Below, piece by piece: positions 23,347 through 32,004 of a stretch of DNA of 64,000 bases. A program made the translations under genes and the position numbers. The stretch's first letter is position 1. Each line of letters opens with the position of its first letter. The notes below the pieces were generated by a model. That model saw only the letters and a program-made list of their open reading frames with translations. It had not been told where the DNA came from and searched no databases. The DNA is from Brevibacillus brevis NBRC 100599 (GTDB lineage: Bacteria; Bacillota; Bacilli; Brevibacillales; Brevibacillaceae), in contig NC_012491.1 in assembly GCF_000010165.1 (NCBI RefSeq), positions 5,952,001 through 6,016,000 on the forward strand, written 5' to 3'.

Positions 23347-23697
23347 ATGAGCCAGCCAGAAAAAGTGCTCGCGACAGATGCTGCACTGGCACTAATTGAA
23401 CGGCTTCGCGCCAAACACGGTGACCTGATGTTTCACCAGTCAGGGGGCTGCTGCGATGGCAGCTCCCCTATGTGTTACCCGCTCGGTGAATTTCTCGTGG
23501 GTGAGCAGGACGTTCTTTTAGGCGAGATCGGTGGCTGCCCGTTCTACATGGGCAAAGCTCAGTATGAGTATTGGAAGCATACGCAGCTCATCATTGACGT
23601 CGTGAATGGGCGTGGCGGAATGTTTTCGCTGGAAGGATCTGAGGGAGTACGCTTCCTCACACGTTCACGGGTATTTCCAGACATGGAACCAGAATAA
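23347..23697 (+). CDS. DUF779 family protein
   Basis: A 116-residue cytoplasmic protein of unknown biochemical role that is regularly encoded next to AcoD/ExaC aldehyde dehydrogenases. The family's cysteine-rich stretch is visible as HQSGGCCDGSSPMCYPLGEF, followed by GGCPFYMGKAQYEYWKHTQL. The clustered cysteines could bind metal. It starts three bases after the aldehyde dehydrogenase stop, so it is translated from the same sigma-54-dependent message. Confidence 0.85.
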   Translation: MSQPEKVLATDAALALIERLRAKHGDLMFHQSGGCCDGSSPMCYPLGEFLVGEQDVLLGEIGGCPFYMGKAQYEYWKHTQLIIDVVNGRGGMFSLEGSEGVRFLTRSRVFPDMEPE

Positions 23698-23701
23698 AAG
23701 G

Positions 23702-23743
23702 AAGACCGCTCCTGCCTTTTTACTGGCTGGAACGGTCTTTTTT
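23702..23743. terminator. Bidirectional terminator between convergent genes
   Basis: AAGACCG/CGGTCTT stem with T-rich flanks on both sides, ending the DUF779 operon and the second helicase gene. Confidence 0.75.
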
Positions 23744-23753
23744 GCTTGGATAG

Positions 23754-25487
23754 CTATCTCGATTTTTTGCGAGAGGTACGATTTGCAGGAGCAGAGCTTG
23801 TCCTTTTGCCTGGTTTTGCATTCGGACGGGCGGAACTGCGTTGTGCAGATACTGGCTTCTTGCTAGAGCCGCTAGACTTGCGATCAAAACCGCTTGCTGC
23901 ACGGTTTCCTTCCTTCGGCTTATGTCCAGTACCGCCTGCTGCTCGGTTACCATCCTTTGGCTTGCGATCGAAGCCACCTGCTGCTCGGTTACCATCCTTT
24001 GGCTTGCGATCAAAGCCACCTATTGTTGCTCGGTTACCGTTCTTTGGTTTGTACTCAAAGCCACCTGTTGTTGCTCGGCTTCCGTCCTTTGGCTTGCGCT
24101 CGAACCCGCCTGCTGTATGGTCTCTGCCCTTTGCCTTGCCCTCAAAGCGACCCTCTACACGTTCACGTTTCCCTGAATTACGCTCAGAACCTCCACCTTT
24201 TGCTTGGCGTCGTCCATCTCCATCACGACGCCCCCTAGAACCTTGCTCCCTTCCCTCAGCTGACTTTCCTTTCCCTCTTCCCTGCTTATCCCCTTGCCGA
24301 TCTGCTTTCTCGGCTCGCTCCCTCTCAGGCTTTTGCTTTTTCTGATCGCCCGGTTCCCCGCGATCCATTTCACGCCGCTCCAGAGACAGATTGATCCCTT
24401 GTTCAATCTCTCTTAGCTGTCCCCAATCCTTCGCCGTTACCAAGGTAAAAGCGGTCCCTTTTTCCTTGGCTCGCCCCGTTCTGCCAATCCGGTGTATATA
24501 GCTGTCCACATCTTCCGGGATATCATAATTGAAAACGTGCGTGACTCCCTCGACATCAAGCCCACGCGCTGCCACATCCGTTGCGACCAAGTACTGAATC
24601 CTAGCCTCGCGGAATCGCTTCATAACATCCTCGCGCTTCGCCTGTGACAAATCGCCGTGTAGCTCGTCAGACATATAATCGAGACCTTGCAGCTCCGCAT
24701 TTAACTTACTGGCTCTGCGCTTTGTTCGGCAAAAGATCACGGCCAGAAACGGCCGTTGTTCATCCAGCAGACTGCACAGCGTAGCTTGCTTCGCACGATC
24801 CGTGGTCTCCACTGCAATTTGGCGAATATCATCTAACGTAATTCGCTTGCCCTGCACTTTGATGTTTTCCGGCTTTTGCATAAAGCGCTTCGCAAGTGCT
24901 TGCACCTGCTCTGACATGGTGGCCGAAAACAGCAAGGTTTGTTTTTCAAAAGGCGTGTTTGCCATAATATCTTCTACCTCAGGCAAAAAACCCATATGAA
25001 GCATTTGGTCCGCCTCATCTAGGACAAACATCGAAACCTGCGATAAATCGATCGTCCCTCTTCGCAGATGATCCAGCAAACGACCCGGTGTCGCGATGAC
25101 CACATGTATTTTTCCTTTCAGCTTTCTCAGTTGCTGATTGACATCTTGTCCCCCATAAACTGCGAGTACTTGAATGTCTTCCAGCTTTTCCGTCAGCTTC
25201 TTTACCTCTGCCGTAATTTGCAAGGCAAGCTCCCGCGTAGGAGTAAGAATCAACGCCTGAACATGCGTCGCTTGTGGATCCGCGTTTTCCAAGATCGGCA
25301 GGACAAATGCGAGTGTCTTCCCGGTTCCCGTCTGTGCTTGCGCGATTACATCTTTTCCTTCCAGCACAACAGGAATTGCTTTTTCCTGAATCGGTGTAGG
25401 CTCGGTAATCCCGTTTGCTTGCAGAGCATCTATCAGTTCCTTATGTATTCCCAATCTCAAAAAATCAGCCAGTTTCGCCATCTCCAT
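23754..25487 (-). CDS. DEAD-box RNA helicase with long repetitive basic tail
   Basis: ATP-dependent RNA helicase of 577 residues, paralogous to the one at 4553-6094. The core has the Q motif (ITEPTPIQEKAI), AQTGTGKT, VLDEADQMLHMGF, LLFSATMSE, and YIHRIGRTGRAKEKGTA. After about residue 370 comes a 200-residue low-complexity basic tail: first charge-rich (Lys/Glu/Arg/Gly), then about six tandem copies of a 14-residue unit GGFDRKPKDGNRAA, then SSARPNAKPGKRTSS. Such tails bind RNA nonspecifically and can drive condensate formation; tail length probably varies between strains. No convincing ribosome binding site precedes the first ATG; the methyltransferase gene lies 19 bases upstream. Confidence 0.87.
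   Translation of the reverse strand: MEMAKLADFLRLGIHKELIDALQANGITEPTPIQEKAIPVVLEGKDVIAQAQTGTGKTLAFVLPILENADPQATHVQALILTPTRELALQITAEVKKLTEKLEDIQVLAVYGGQDVNQQLRKLKGKIHVVIATPGRLLDHLRRGTIDLSQVSMFVLDEADQMLHMGFLPEVEDIMANTPFEKQTLLFSATMSEQVQALAKRFMQKPENIKVQGKRITLDDIRQIAVETTDRAKQATLCSLLDEQRPFLAVIFCRTKRRASKLNAELQGLDYMSDELHGDLSQAKREDVMKRFREARIQYLVATDVAARGLDVEGVTHVFNYDIPEDVDSYIHRIGRTGRAKEKGTAFTLVTAKDWGQLREIEQGINLSLERREMDRGEPGDQKKQKPERERAEKADRQGDKQGRGKGKSAEGREQGSRGRRDGDGRRQAKGGGSERNSGKRERVEGRFEGKAKGRDHTAGGFERKPKDGSRATTGGFEYKPKNGNRATIGGFDRKPKDGNRAAGGFDRKPKDGNRAAGGTGHKPKEGNRAASGFDRKSSGSSKKPVSAQRSSARPNAKPGKRTSSAPANRTSRKKSR
23866..24117. repeat. Tandem repeat encoding the helicase tail
   Basis: Roughly six degenerate copies of a 42-45 base unit encode GGF(D/E)RKPKDGNRA repeats. 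Two neighbouring copies are nearly identical at base level, consistent with slippage or unequal recombination. Confidence 0.75.
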
Positions 25488-25506
25488 TCATAAATCAAAT
25501 CCGTTA

Positions 25507-26154
25507 TTATTTCGTACATACTGCCATGCCGATAAAGTACCGTACGCCATCGCGAGGTGTTTTTTCAAAGGTAACGCCTCTCTGATAGTACATATCCACG
25601 TCAGAATAGCGTACAAACAGCTCCGCGAACTCTTCCGCCGTCAGCTGATGAACATGGAAGGGCTCACTCGTCTGCATACCCCGCCCTCTGCCAAATGGAC
25701 TGGACAGCACGAGCGTACCACCTGGTTTCAGCATCCGATACAAGTTATCCATAAACAGCAAATCGTCTGCGACATGCTCAATGGTCTCAAAGCTCAAAAT
25801 CGTATCAAACAACCCCAATTGCTCCGGAAGCGCTGGATCAAGCGCGTCACCCTGCTGATACGTAATCTTTTGATGGTTGTATTCCCGATTGGCATAAAAG
25901 ATCGTCGCCTCATCGTTGTCGACACCGATCAGTTCTGTCAGCTCTCGTTTTCGATCCTTTGCGATCATATGACATCCGTAGCCGGTACCGCAAGCGATAT
26001 CCAGTACTCGACCTTTTACATAAGGTGCGGCAAAATAATATCTGGCTATATGCTCCAGCAGCATGCCATTCGTAGGTTTTAACAGCTTGGGGATGATTCT
26101 CTCCCCTGTCCATTCCAGCAAAGCCATCACCAATTTTCTCTTATTCTTCCTCAC
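25507..26154 (-). CDS. Class I SAM-dependent methyltransferase
   Basis: Methyltransferase of unknown substrate, 215 residues from GTG (or 206 from the ATG at 26127). It has the SAM-binding motif VLDIACGTGYGCHMIA, an acidic residue after strand 2 (LIGVDNDEAT), the motif-II/post region TILSFETIEHVAD, and LKPGGTLVLSSPFGRG. The N-terminal WTGERIIP motif is common in methyltransferases acting on lipids, sugars or small molecules. It probably shares a message with the downstream helicase gene. The start is uncertain because neither candidate has a strong ribosome binding site. Confidence 0.78.
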   Translation of the reverse strand: MRKNKRKLVMALLEWTGERIIPKLLKPTNGMLLEHIARYYFAAPYVKGRVLDIACGTGYGCHMIAKDRKRELTELIGVDNDEATIFYANREYNHQKITYQQGDALDPALPEQLGLFDTILSFETIEHVADDLLFMDNLYRMLKPGGTLVLSSPFGRGRGMQTSEPFHVHQLTAEEFAELFVRYSDVDMYYQRGVTFEKTPRDGVRYFIGMAVCTK

Positions 26155-26301
26155 ATCTTACCTTATTTATCGGCTTGATCCTATCAGCTAGCATTTCCTG
26201 AACGGGGTTTATTAAGAAATTTGTAAGACATTTCATTACTGTTTTGTTAGAGCTGGGCGTTAAGATAGTACCATGAATGCATTCATAAGGTGGGACGAAT
26301 C

Positions 26302-26994
26302 ATGACCAAATATCAAGTCCTCGTAGTCGACGACGAGGAAGAAATCCGCGACGCAATCGAAATCTATCTCAAAAATGAATCCATGACCGTATTCAAGGCT
26401 AGTAATGGACAGGAAGCGCTGGACGTACTGGAACGCGAAGATATCCAGCTCATCCTGATGGACATCATGATGCCAAAAATGGACGGAATGACCGCCACCT
26501 TTCAAATTCGCCAGAAAAAAAACATCCCGATCATCATGCTGTCTGCCAAGTCAGAGGATACCGATAAAATTCTCGGGCTAAACATCGGTGCCGATGACTA
26601 TGTGACGAAGCCTTTTAATCCCTTGGAGCTCATCGCCAGGGTCAAATCTCAGTTAAGACGTTTTACCAATCTGGGAAGCGCTCAAATAACAGAGGATGAG
26701 ATTCAGGTGCGCGGCTTGACCTTGAACAAGAGTACAAAAAATGTAGCAATTGACGGCAACGAGGTCAGGCTGACGGCTACCGAATACAAGATCCTGGAGC
26801 TGTTGATGGAAAACAAGGGCCGCGTTTTTTCTATAGAGGAAATTTATGAACGGGTCTGGAGAGAGCCTTATATGAACGCGGAAAACACGGTGGCTGTCCA
26901 CGTGAGACGCATTCGGGAAAAAATAGAGATCAACCCGAAGGAACCTAAATATTTGAAGGTGGTATGGGGAATTGGATACAAAATCGAAAAATAA
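26302..26994 (+). CDS. OmpR/PhoB-family response regulator
   Basis: DNA-binding response regulator of 230 residues: receiver domain with acidic pocket VVDDEEE, phospho-acceptor Asp54 in LILMDIMMP, conserved LSAKSED and YVTKPFNPLEL, then a winged-helix output domain (RLTATEYKILELLMENKGRV; VAVHVRRIREKIE). AAGGTGG precedes the ATG. Its end overlaps the following sensor kinase gene by 23 bases, so the two are co-translated partners. The stimulus is unknown. Confidence 0.92.
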   Translation: MTKYQVLVVDDEEEIRDAIEIYLKNESMTVFKASNGQEALDVLEREDIQLILMDIMMPKMDGMTATFQIRQKKNIPIIMLSAKSEDTDKILGLNIGADDYVTKPFNPLELIARVKSQLRRFTNLGSAQITEDEIQVRGLTLNKSTKNVAIDGNEVRLTATEYKILELLMENKGRVFSIEEIYERVWREPYMNAENTVAVHVRRIREKIEINPKEPKYLKVVWGIGYKIEK

Positions 26995-29125
26995 ACGCTT
27001 TGCGGTGCCCGTGCTCGTTGTTATGATCGTGAGTATTTCGCTTGCTCTCCTAACGATGGCCGATCTGTACCATAAGCGCGAGAATCTCCAAGAGAATAAT
27101 TATTTTCAAAGCTCAGGCTTCAATCGTGAATTAGAGACATTTGCCGAGCTGGTGAAAAAGGTTCATGTAGATTATACAGGCTACACTCCAGGAAAGCTCG
27201 ACGAGAAGACAGCGAACCAGCTAAAAAAAGAGCATGAGGAAACCCTCCGATCGATTAAGGAAGATAACCAGTTCTTAGATCGGATAAAACAAGCAAAAAG
27301 TGAGGGGGACAACGAGAAAGTCGCCCAATTAACCGAAGAATATTCACAAAGCATGCAAGAAGACATCGCGAAAGCAACGTTGCATTATCAGGAGCAGGTG
27401 AACAACAGAATCGCCGAAAAAGATGCCGAGTACGAGGAACAAAAAAACAGCCTCACCTTGCGAAGCGGCTCCTTCAAATACTATGTCACCGATAAAAAGA
27501 ACAACAAAGTTTACACCAATCTCGCGCAAGAACCTACAGAATGGGAACTGGCCCGATATGCGCGCTATACAATTAACCTCCCTAATACGATCGGGGATTT
27601 GGAAAGCATCAATCGCACTTATCAACTGAATCAACTTAGTGGTATCTTTTATGTCCCAAAAGACCCAGACGGATATAGTCAGATCCATACAGATGCCCTT
27701 TACTATGATTCCATTCGGGATCGACTGATTGGCGAGTTAGTCCTGCTCGGGGGCACTCTGCTCATCCTCGCACTCTGCTACTGGTATTTGCCAGTTAGCA
27801 AAACGTTAGAAGTACCGATAGTAGTGAAAAGCCTGGCACTGGTCCGCTTTATCCCGTTGGATATTCGGATGGTACTGTCGTTCATACTTGGCATCACGTA
27901 TCTCATTATGATCGCGAACATGCGCTTTTTCTTCTTGCCAATTGATGGGGAGCATTTCTTCACCCTTGCGTTCGTTTCGTTGTTTACTGCTTACCTGCTT
28001 CTACAATTTATGGAGGCATGGCTTATGTACAACCAACCTGAGAGATTTACGCAGCAGTGGCAAAAGAGTATTTTCGCCAGACAACGTGTCCTTCTTCAAG
28101 AAAGCTATGCCAATCGCGGCATGTTCTTTAAAGTATCCACGTTGTTCATCCTGACTGTCATGTTCGGAATGAGTATCGGTTTCGGATTCGTCGCCTTAAT
28201 CGAAAGTTCTGGTGGCTTACTGATTCTCAGCTTTTTGTATGGCATGTTTTACATGACCGTGGTTTTCCCATACGCGCTTAGACGCTTGGGACTGATGAAC
28301 CGCATCATGCGAGGTGCCTCCGAAATGGCTGGAGGTAATCTGAACACTACGATCCAAAAGGTAAAAAAAGGGAAGTTATCTGATCTCGCGCACTCTCTCA
28401 ACAACATCACAATGGGACTCAAGCACGCGATGGAAGAGCAGATGAAAAGCGAGCGCATGAAATCCGAATTGATCACCAATGTTTCTCATGATTTAAAAAC
28501 ACCGCTGACGTCGATTATCAACTACGTTACCCTGCTCAAGCAGGAAGATTTGACTTCTGAGGAACGCAAGAGCTACGTCGATGTCTTGGATCGAAAAGCA
28601 GATCGACTGCGCGTCCTCATCGATGACCTGTTTGACGCAGCCAAAATGTCCAGCGGCGCGGTTGAGCTGAATATCGAGCAAGTGAATGTAGCGTCCCTGC
28701 TCAACCAATCCATCGCTGAATTCAGTGACAAAATCGACCAATCGACGCTCACTTTCCGCGTAACGACGGAACAGCCGAAGATCGTCGCTCCTCTGGATGG
28801 CAAGAAAACATGGCGTGTATTCGAGAATCTGATCGGCAACGCCCTGAAGTATTCCATGCCAAACACGCGCGTCCTGATTCATTTGGCAGAGACAGAGGAC
28901 GAGGTTATCCTGACGTTCAAAAATGTCTCCGCCTACGAAATCGACTTTGATGCACAGGAACTGTTTGAACGGTTCAAGCGGGCTGACCAATCCCGTCATA
29001 CCGAAGGCTCTGGCCTCGGCTTGGCTATCGCAAAAAGCATCGTAGAGCTGCAAGGCGGCAGGCTGTCTATCGATATTGATGGCGATTACTTCAAAGTCAC
29101 GGTCGTATTCCGCAAGCACGTGTAA
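26972..29125 (+). CDS. Membrane sensor histidine kinase
   Basis: Partner kinase of the preceding regulator, 717 residues, starting at a TTG inside the regulator's end. It has an N-terminal membrane segment (VPVLVVMIVSISLALLTM), a charged, helix-rich extracellular region (about residues 35-255), a cluster of further membrane segments (about 256-440), a HAMP-like linker, the HisKA box NVSHDLKTPLTSI with His near 506, and an ATPase domain with NLIGNALKYS and GSGLGLAIAKSIV. The large charged outer domain and multi-span region resemble envelope-stress sensors; the ligand is not recognisable. Confidence 0.88.
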   Translation: MDTKSKNKRFAVPVLVVMIVSISLALLTMADLYHKRENLQENNYFQSSGFNRELETFAELVKKVHVDYTGYTPGKLDEKTANQLKKEHEETLRSIKEDNQFLDRIKQAKSEGDNEKVAQLTEEYSQSMQEDIAKATLHYQEQVNNRIAEKDAEYEEQKNSLTLRSGSFKYYVTDKKNNKVYTNLAQEPTEWELARYARYTINLPNTIGDLESINRTYQLNQLSGIFYVPKDPDGYSQIHTDALYYDSIRDRLIGELVLLGGTLLILALCYWYLPVSKTLEVPIVVKSLALVRFIPLDIRMVLSFILGITYLIMIANMRFFFLPIDGEHFFTLAFVSLFTAYLLLQFMEAWLMYNQPERFTQQWQKSIFARQRVLLQESYANRGMFFKVSTLFILTVMFGMSIGFGFVALIESSGGLLILSFLYGMFYMTVVFPYALRRLGLMNRIMRGASEMAGGNLNTTIQKVKKGKLSDLAHSLNNITMGLKHAMEEQMKSERMKSELITNVSHDLKTPLTSIINYVTLLKQEDLTSEERKSYVDVLDRKADRLRVLIDDLFDAAKMSSGAVELNIEQVNVASLLNQSIAEFSDKIDQSTLTFRVTTEQPKIVAPLDGKKTWRVFENLIGNALKYSMPNTRVLIHLAETEDEVILTFKNVSAYEIDFDAQELFERFKRADQSRHTEGSGLGLAIAKSIVELQGGRLSIDIDGDYFKVTVVFRKHV

Positions 29126-29137
29126 GGATCAAATAGG

Positions 29138-29174
29138 AAAGCCAGTGCCCGATCGTCAGGCACTGGCTTTATTA
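29138..29174. terminator. Bidirectional terminator between the sensor kinase and the HPr gene
   Basis: AAAGCCAGTGCC/GGCACTGGCTTT stem with a short loop, T-rich on both sides. Confidence 0.8.
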
Positions 29175-29190
29175 CGTGGTTTTATCTCTG

Positions 29191-29454
29191 TTAGATGGCA
29201 AAGTTCCTTTCAAATAGGGCCGCAATACTGGCAGCCACTTCTTGCTCATCGGCCCCCTCCACCTCAAACATAATTTCATCTCCGGTCTTTGCCCCCAGAG
29301 CCATTACGCTGAGGATGCTTTTGCCATTAGCCTGCTTGTCATTGTAGATCATCTTGACTGACGAGCTGTATTGATTGAGCAGATTCACCAAGACAGAAGC
29401 AGGGCGAGCATGGAGACCTCCACTCACGGCTACTTCCAGATTCATTCGGATCAA
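29191..29454 (-). CDS. HPr-family phosphocarrier protein
   Basis: Small PTS phosphocarrier, 87 residues, last gene of the beta-glucoside PTS operon. With the TTG start (GGGAGG seven bases upstream) the phospho-histidine in GGLHARPAS is exactly His15 and the regulatory serine in GKSILSVM is Ser46, the standard numbering. The next ATG would give a protein three residues shorter and the longer in-frame version has no ribosome binding site. Both phosphorylation sites are intact, so it could act as phosphate donor for the operon's IIA and, after Ser46 phosphorylation, in CcpA signalling. The general ptsHI locus is not in this window, so this is probably a dedicated paralogue. Confidence 0.88.
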   Translation of the reverse strand: MIRMNLEVAVSGGLHARPASVLVNLLNQYSSSVKMIYNDKQANGKSILSVMALGAKTGDEIMFEVEGADEQEVAASIAALFERNFAI

Positions 29455-29493
29455 TTTCACGCCTCCCTTCCTGTCCTTGTACATGCAATCCTC

Positions 29494-30333
29494 TCACAAG
29501 AAAAACTTCTCGATGACTTCTGCCACCCCATGCCGATCATTCGTTTCCGTGACATGCCGAGCCAGCTGTTTCAGGTCATCAGGAGCATTGCCCATCGCCA
29601 CACCCATTCCGGCGAATTGGAGCATCTCTGCATCATTGTAGTTGTCTCCTACAGCAACGATCTCGTCTGGCTGAATCGCAAGCCTCTCACTCACTACCGC
29701 AAGACCACTTGCTTTGGAGATGCCCACAGGCAATATTTCCAAATTATTCGCACCTGATGCCGTCACGCGAATCCCCGAAAGCTCGGCTTTCTCAAGCTCT
29801 TGTCTTGCTTCCAACAGACGCTTCTCGTCTCCCGTGACGAATATTTTCGGAGCACACACCTCATGTTTTCGAACGTATCCGGCTATCAACCGCGAAGCCT
29901 GGATTTTGAGCGGGTATTGATTTTTCCAGAGCTGGCGCAGTGTCCAGGCATTTAACAGCGGAAACAAATCCGTCAACTTCCAGGTGCGATTCGTGACAGC
30001 ATAAGCCTCATGCAGCAACATGACATCCAGGCCATGCGATACGAGTATATCTGTAATCCTCGCCGCTATCTCATGCGGAATACGCTGTACATACAGCACC
30101 TGATCCGTCTTGGGATCTGCGACGTATGCGCCATCATGGGAAACAAGCGGTGCGCTGATCCGGAACTGCTGCGCCAACGATTTGGCCGATGGGTATGCCC
30201 TGCCGGTTGCCAGTGTGACGTGGACTCCTTGCTGCACTAACTGGGTAATGGCCCGCTCTGTTACTTTGGATAAGGTGTGGTTCGACATCAAAATCGTTCC
30301 GTCCACATCCAAGGCGAGGAGTTTGTATTTCAC
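29494..30333 (-). CDS. Cof-type HAD phosphatase
   Basis: HAD-superfamily hydrolase of the Cof/IIB subgroup, 279 residues, probably dephosphorylating a sugar phosphate. Motif I is LLALDVDGTIL, motif II VTLATGRAYPSA, motif III includes the lysine in ISKASG, and motif IV is VAVGDNYNDAEML. GTG start 13 bases after the glycosidase stop with AAGGATGG upstream, so it is within the operon. It may relieve sugar-phosphate accumulation from the PTS and GH4 steps. Confidence 0.85.
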   Translation of the reverse strand: MKYKLLALDVDGTILMSNHTLSKVTERAITQLVQQGVHVTLATGRAYPSAKSLAQQFRISAPLVSHDGAYVADPKTDQVLYVQRIPHEIAARITDILVSHGLDVMLLHEAYAVTNRTWKLTDLFPLLNAWTLRQLWKNQYPLKIQASRLIAGYVRKHEVCAPKIFVTGDEKRLLEARQELEKAELSGIRVTASGANNLEILPVGISKASGLAVVSERLAIQPDEIVAVGDNYNDAEMLQFAGMGVAMGNAPDDLKQLARHVTETNDRHGVAEVIEKFFL

Positions 30334-30346
30334 ACGAGTTCCATCC

Positions 30347-31669
30347 TTATGTGACAGGCTTGAAAAACTGGGGCAGATGCTCCTTGTGCGCCTCCAGCAT
30401 TTCATCGAGTATTTTTTTGGCGATCACATCAGACGGCACCAGCGGGTTAATATTCATCGCCAATAGCGCCGTATGGTAATTACCCGTTACAGCTGCCTCA
30501 GCTGCCACTCGCTCAAACGATTTGATTTGCTGTACGAGTCCGCGCACAGGAACAGGCAAGTCACCAACAGCCAAAGGAATCGGCCCTTCTCTTGTAATCA
30601 CGCAGTTCACTTCGACTGCCGAATCATCCGGAATGCTGGCAATCGCCCCATTGTTGCGAACATTTACCGTCTGGATATCGCGCTTGTCGTTGTAAATGGA
30701 GTAAATCAGATTGCAAGCAGCCTCACTGTAATAGGCCCCGCCACGTTTCTCCAACTGCGGAGGCTTGATATCCAAGTCTGGATCTTCGTAGAGCGCAAAT
30801 AGCTCCGCTTCCACCTGCTTGACCACTTCAGCCCGCGTACCCTTCTGCTCCGCTTCTTCCAGCTCATGCTCAAGCATCGTGCGCGTCTGGTAGTAATAAC
30901 GATGATACGGGCACGGGAGAATCCCCAATGCTTTGATGAAATCCTTATCCCAACCAAGGTCCAAAATGTTTTGCATCGTAATGCCCGATTGGTCGCCCGT
31001 TATTTTATCCATTACCTGGGAAATGACATTTTCCCCATCCAGGTACACACCCAGTCCGAAGATCATATGATTCAAACCGGCAAAGTCAATATGAACCCGT
31101 GATTGCTCGACGCCTAAAACAGAGGCAACACCCATTTTCATCCCGATGGGAACATTGCATAGTCCAATGACCTTTTTGCGGTTGGTATACCGCAGCACTG
31201 CCTCTGTGACCATTCCAGCCGGATTCGTGAAGTTAATCAGCCAAGCATCTGGACATAGCTCTTCCATGTCACGACAAATGTCCATAATGACCGGAATGGT
31301 ACGCAGGCCTTTGAACAAGCCTCCAGGTCCATTCGTTTCCTGACCGATCACTCCGTATTTCAAAGGAATCCGCTCATCCTTGATTCGCGCATCCAATAGA
31401 CCCACGCGCATTTGTGTCGTAACAAAATCTGCGCCCGCAAGTGCTTTTCGCCGATCCTGCGTCAAATGGATCTCGATAGGCACCCCTGCCTTCTCTACCA
31501 TCCTTTTTGCCAAGGCACCTACTGTTTGCAGCTTTTTCTCGCCCTCTGGAATATCAACCAGCCACAGCTCTCGCACGGGCAATTCATCGTAGCGCCTGAT
31601 GAAGCCCTCCACCAGCTCAGGTGTATAGCTAGACCCTCCACCGATCGTTACAATTTTGATTCCGCTCAT
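30347..31669 (-). CDS. GH4 6-phospho-beta-glucosidase
   Basis: NAD- and metal-dependent glycosidase that cleaves phosphorylated disaccharides delivered by the PTS, giving a hexose 6-phosphate and a hexose. The 440-residue protein has the N-terminal NAD-binding VTIGGGSSYTPELVEG, GQETNGPGGLFKGLRTIP, INFTNPAGMVTEA, and the metal-binding cysteine in GLCNVPIG with histidine in LNHMIFG. This matches LicH/CelF/ChbF-type enzymes. The start overlaps the IIA stop by four bases. Confidence 0.92.
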   Translation of the reverse strand: MSGIKIVTIGGGSSYTPELVEGFIRRYDELPVRELWLVDIPEGEKKLQTVGALAKRMVEKAGVPIEIHLTQDRRKALAGADFVTTQMRVGLLDARIKDERIPLKYGVIGQETNGPGGLFKGLRTIPVIMDICRDMEELCPDAWLINFTNPAGMVTEAVLRYTNRKKVIGLCNVPIGMKMGVASVLGVEQSRVHIDFAGLNHMIFGLGVYLDGENVISQVMDKITGDQSGITMQNILDLGWDKDFIKALGILPCPYHRYYYQTRTMLEHELEEAEQKGTRAEVVKQVEAELFALYEDPDLDIKPPQLEKRGGAYYSEAACNLIYSIYNDKRDIQTVNVRNNGAIASIPDDSAVEVNCVITREGPIPLAVGDLPVPVRGLVQQIKSFERVAAEAAVTGNYHTALLAMNINPLVPSDVIAKKILDEMLEAHKEHLPQFFKPVT

Positions 31670-32004
31670 ACTCCTGCCTCCTTGCCTACATGGATTTGGC
31701 TGTACAGCTCTACAAACTCCGTTGCCAAATCCTTGACTGTAATTGCGTTCATCAAATGATCCTGGGCGTGAATCAAGAGCATGCTGATCTCAGTCTTTTC
31801 GCCCGCAATCTCCTTCTGGATAAGTGCCGTTTGATTTTGGTGTGCAAGACCGAGCTCTTCTCCCGCACGCTTCAACGCATCCTCTGCGCCTGGCAAGTCT
31901 CTATTTTTAGCCAGAGCGATCGCTTCCATTGCCAGACTCCGTGCGTTTCCTCCGTGAAGTATTAGTTGAAAAATAACGTCTGTATGGTCCAAATCTATCT
32001 CCAC
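31666..32004 (-). CDS. PTS lactose/cellobiose-family enzyme IIA
   Basis: Cytoplasmic phosphotransfer subunit, 112 residues, helical, with the phospho-histidine in LLIHAQDHLMNA (His79). This is the LacF/CelC/ChbA family. Translation starts at a GTG directly after the ChbG stop (TAG then GTG) without a clear ribosome binding site of its own, implying translational coupling; the end overlaps the GH4 gene. Confidence 0.93.
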   Translation of the reverse strand: MEIDLDHTDVIFQLILHGGNARSLAMEAIALAKNRDLPGAEDALKRAGEELGLAHQNQTALIQKEIAGEKTEISMLLIHAQDHLMNAITVKDLATEFVELYSQIHVGKEAGV

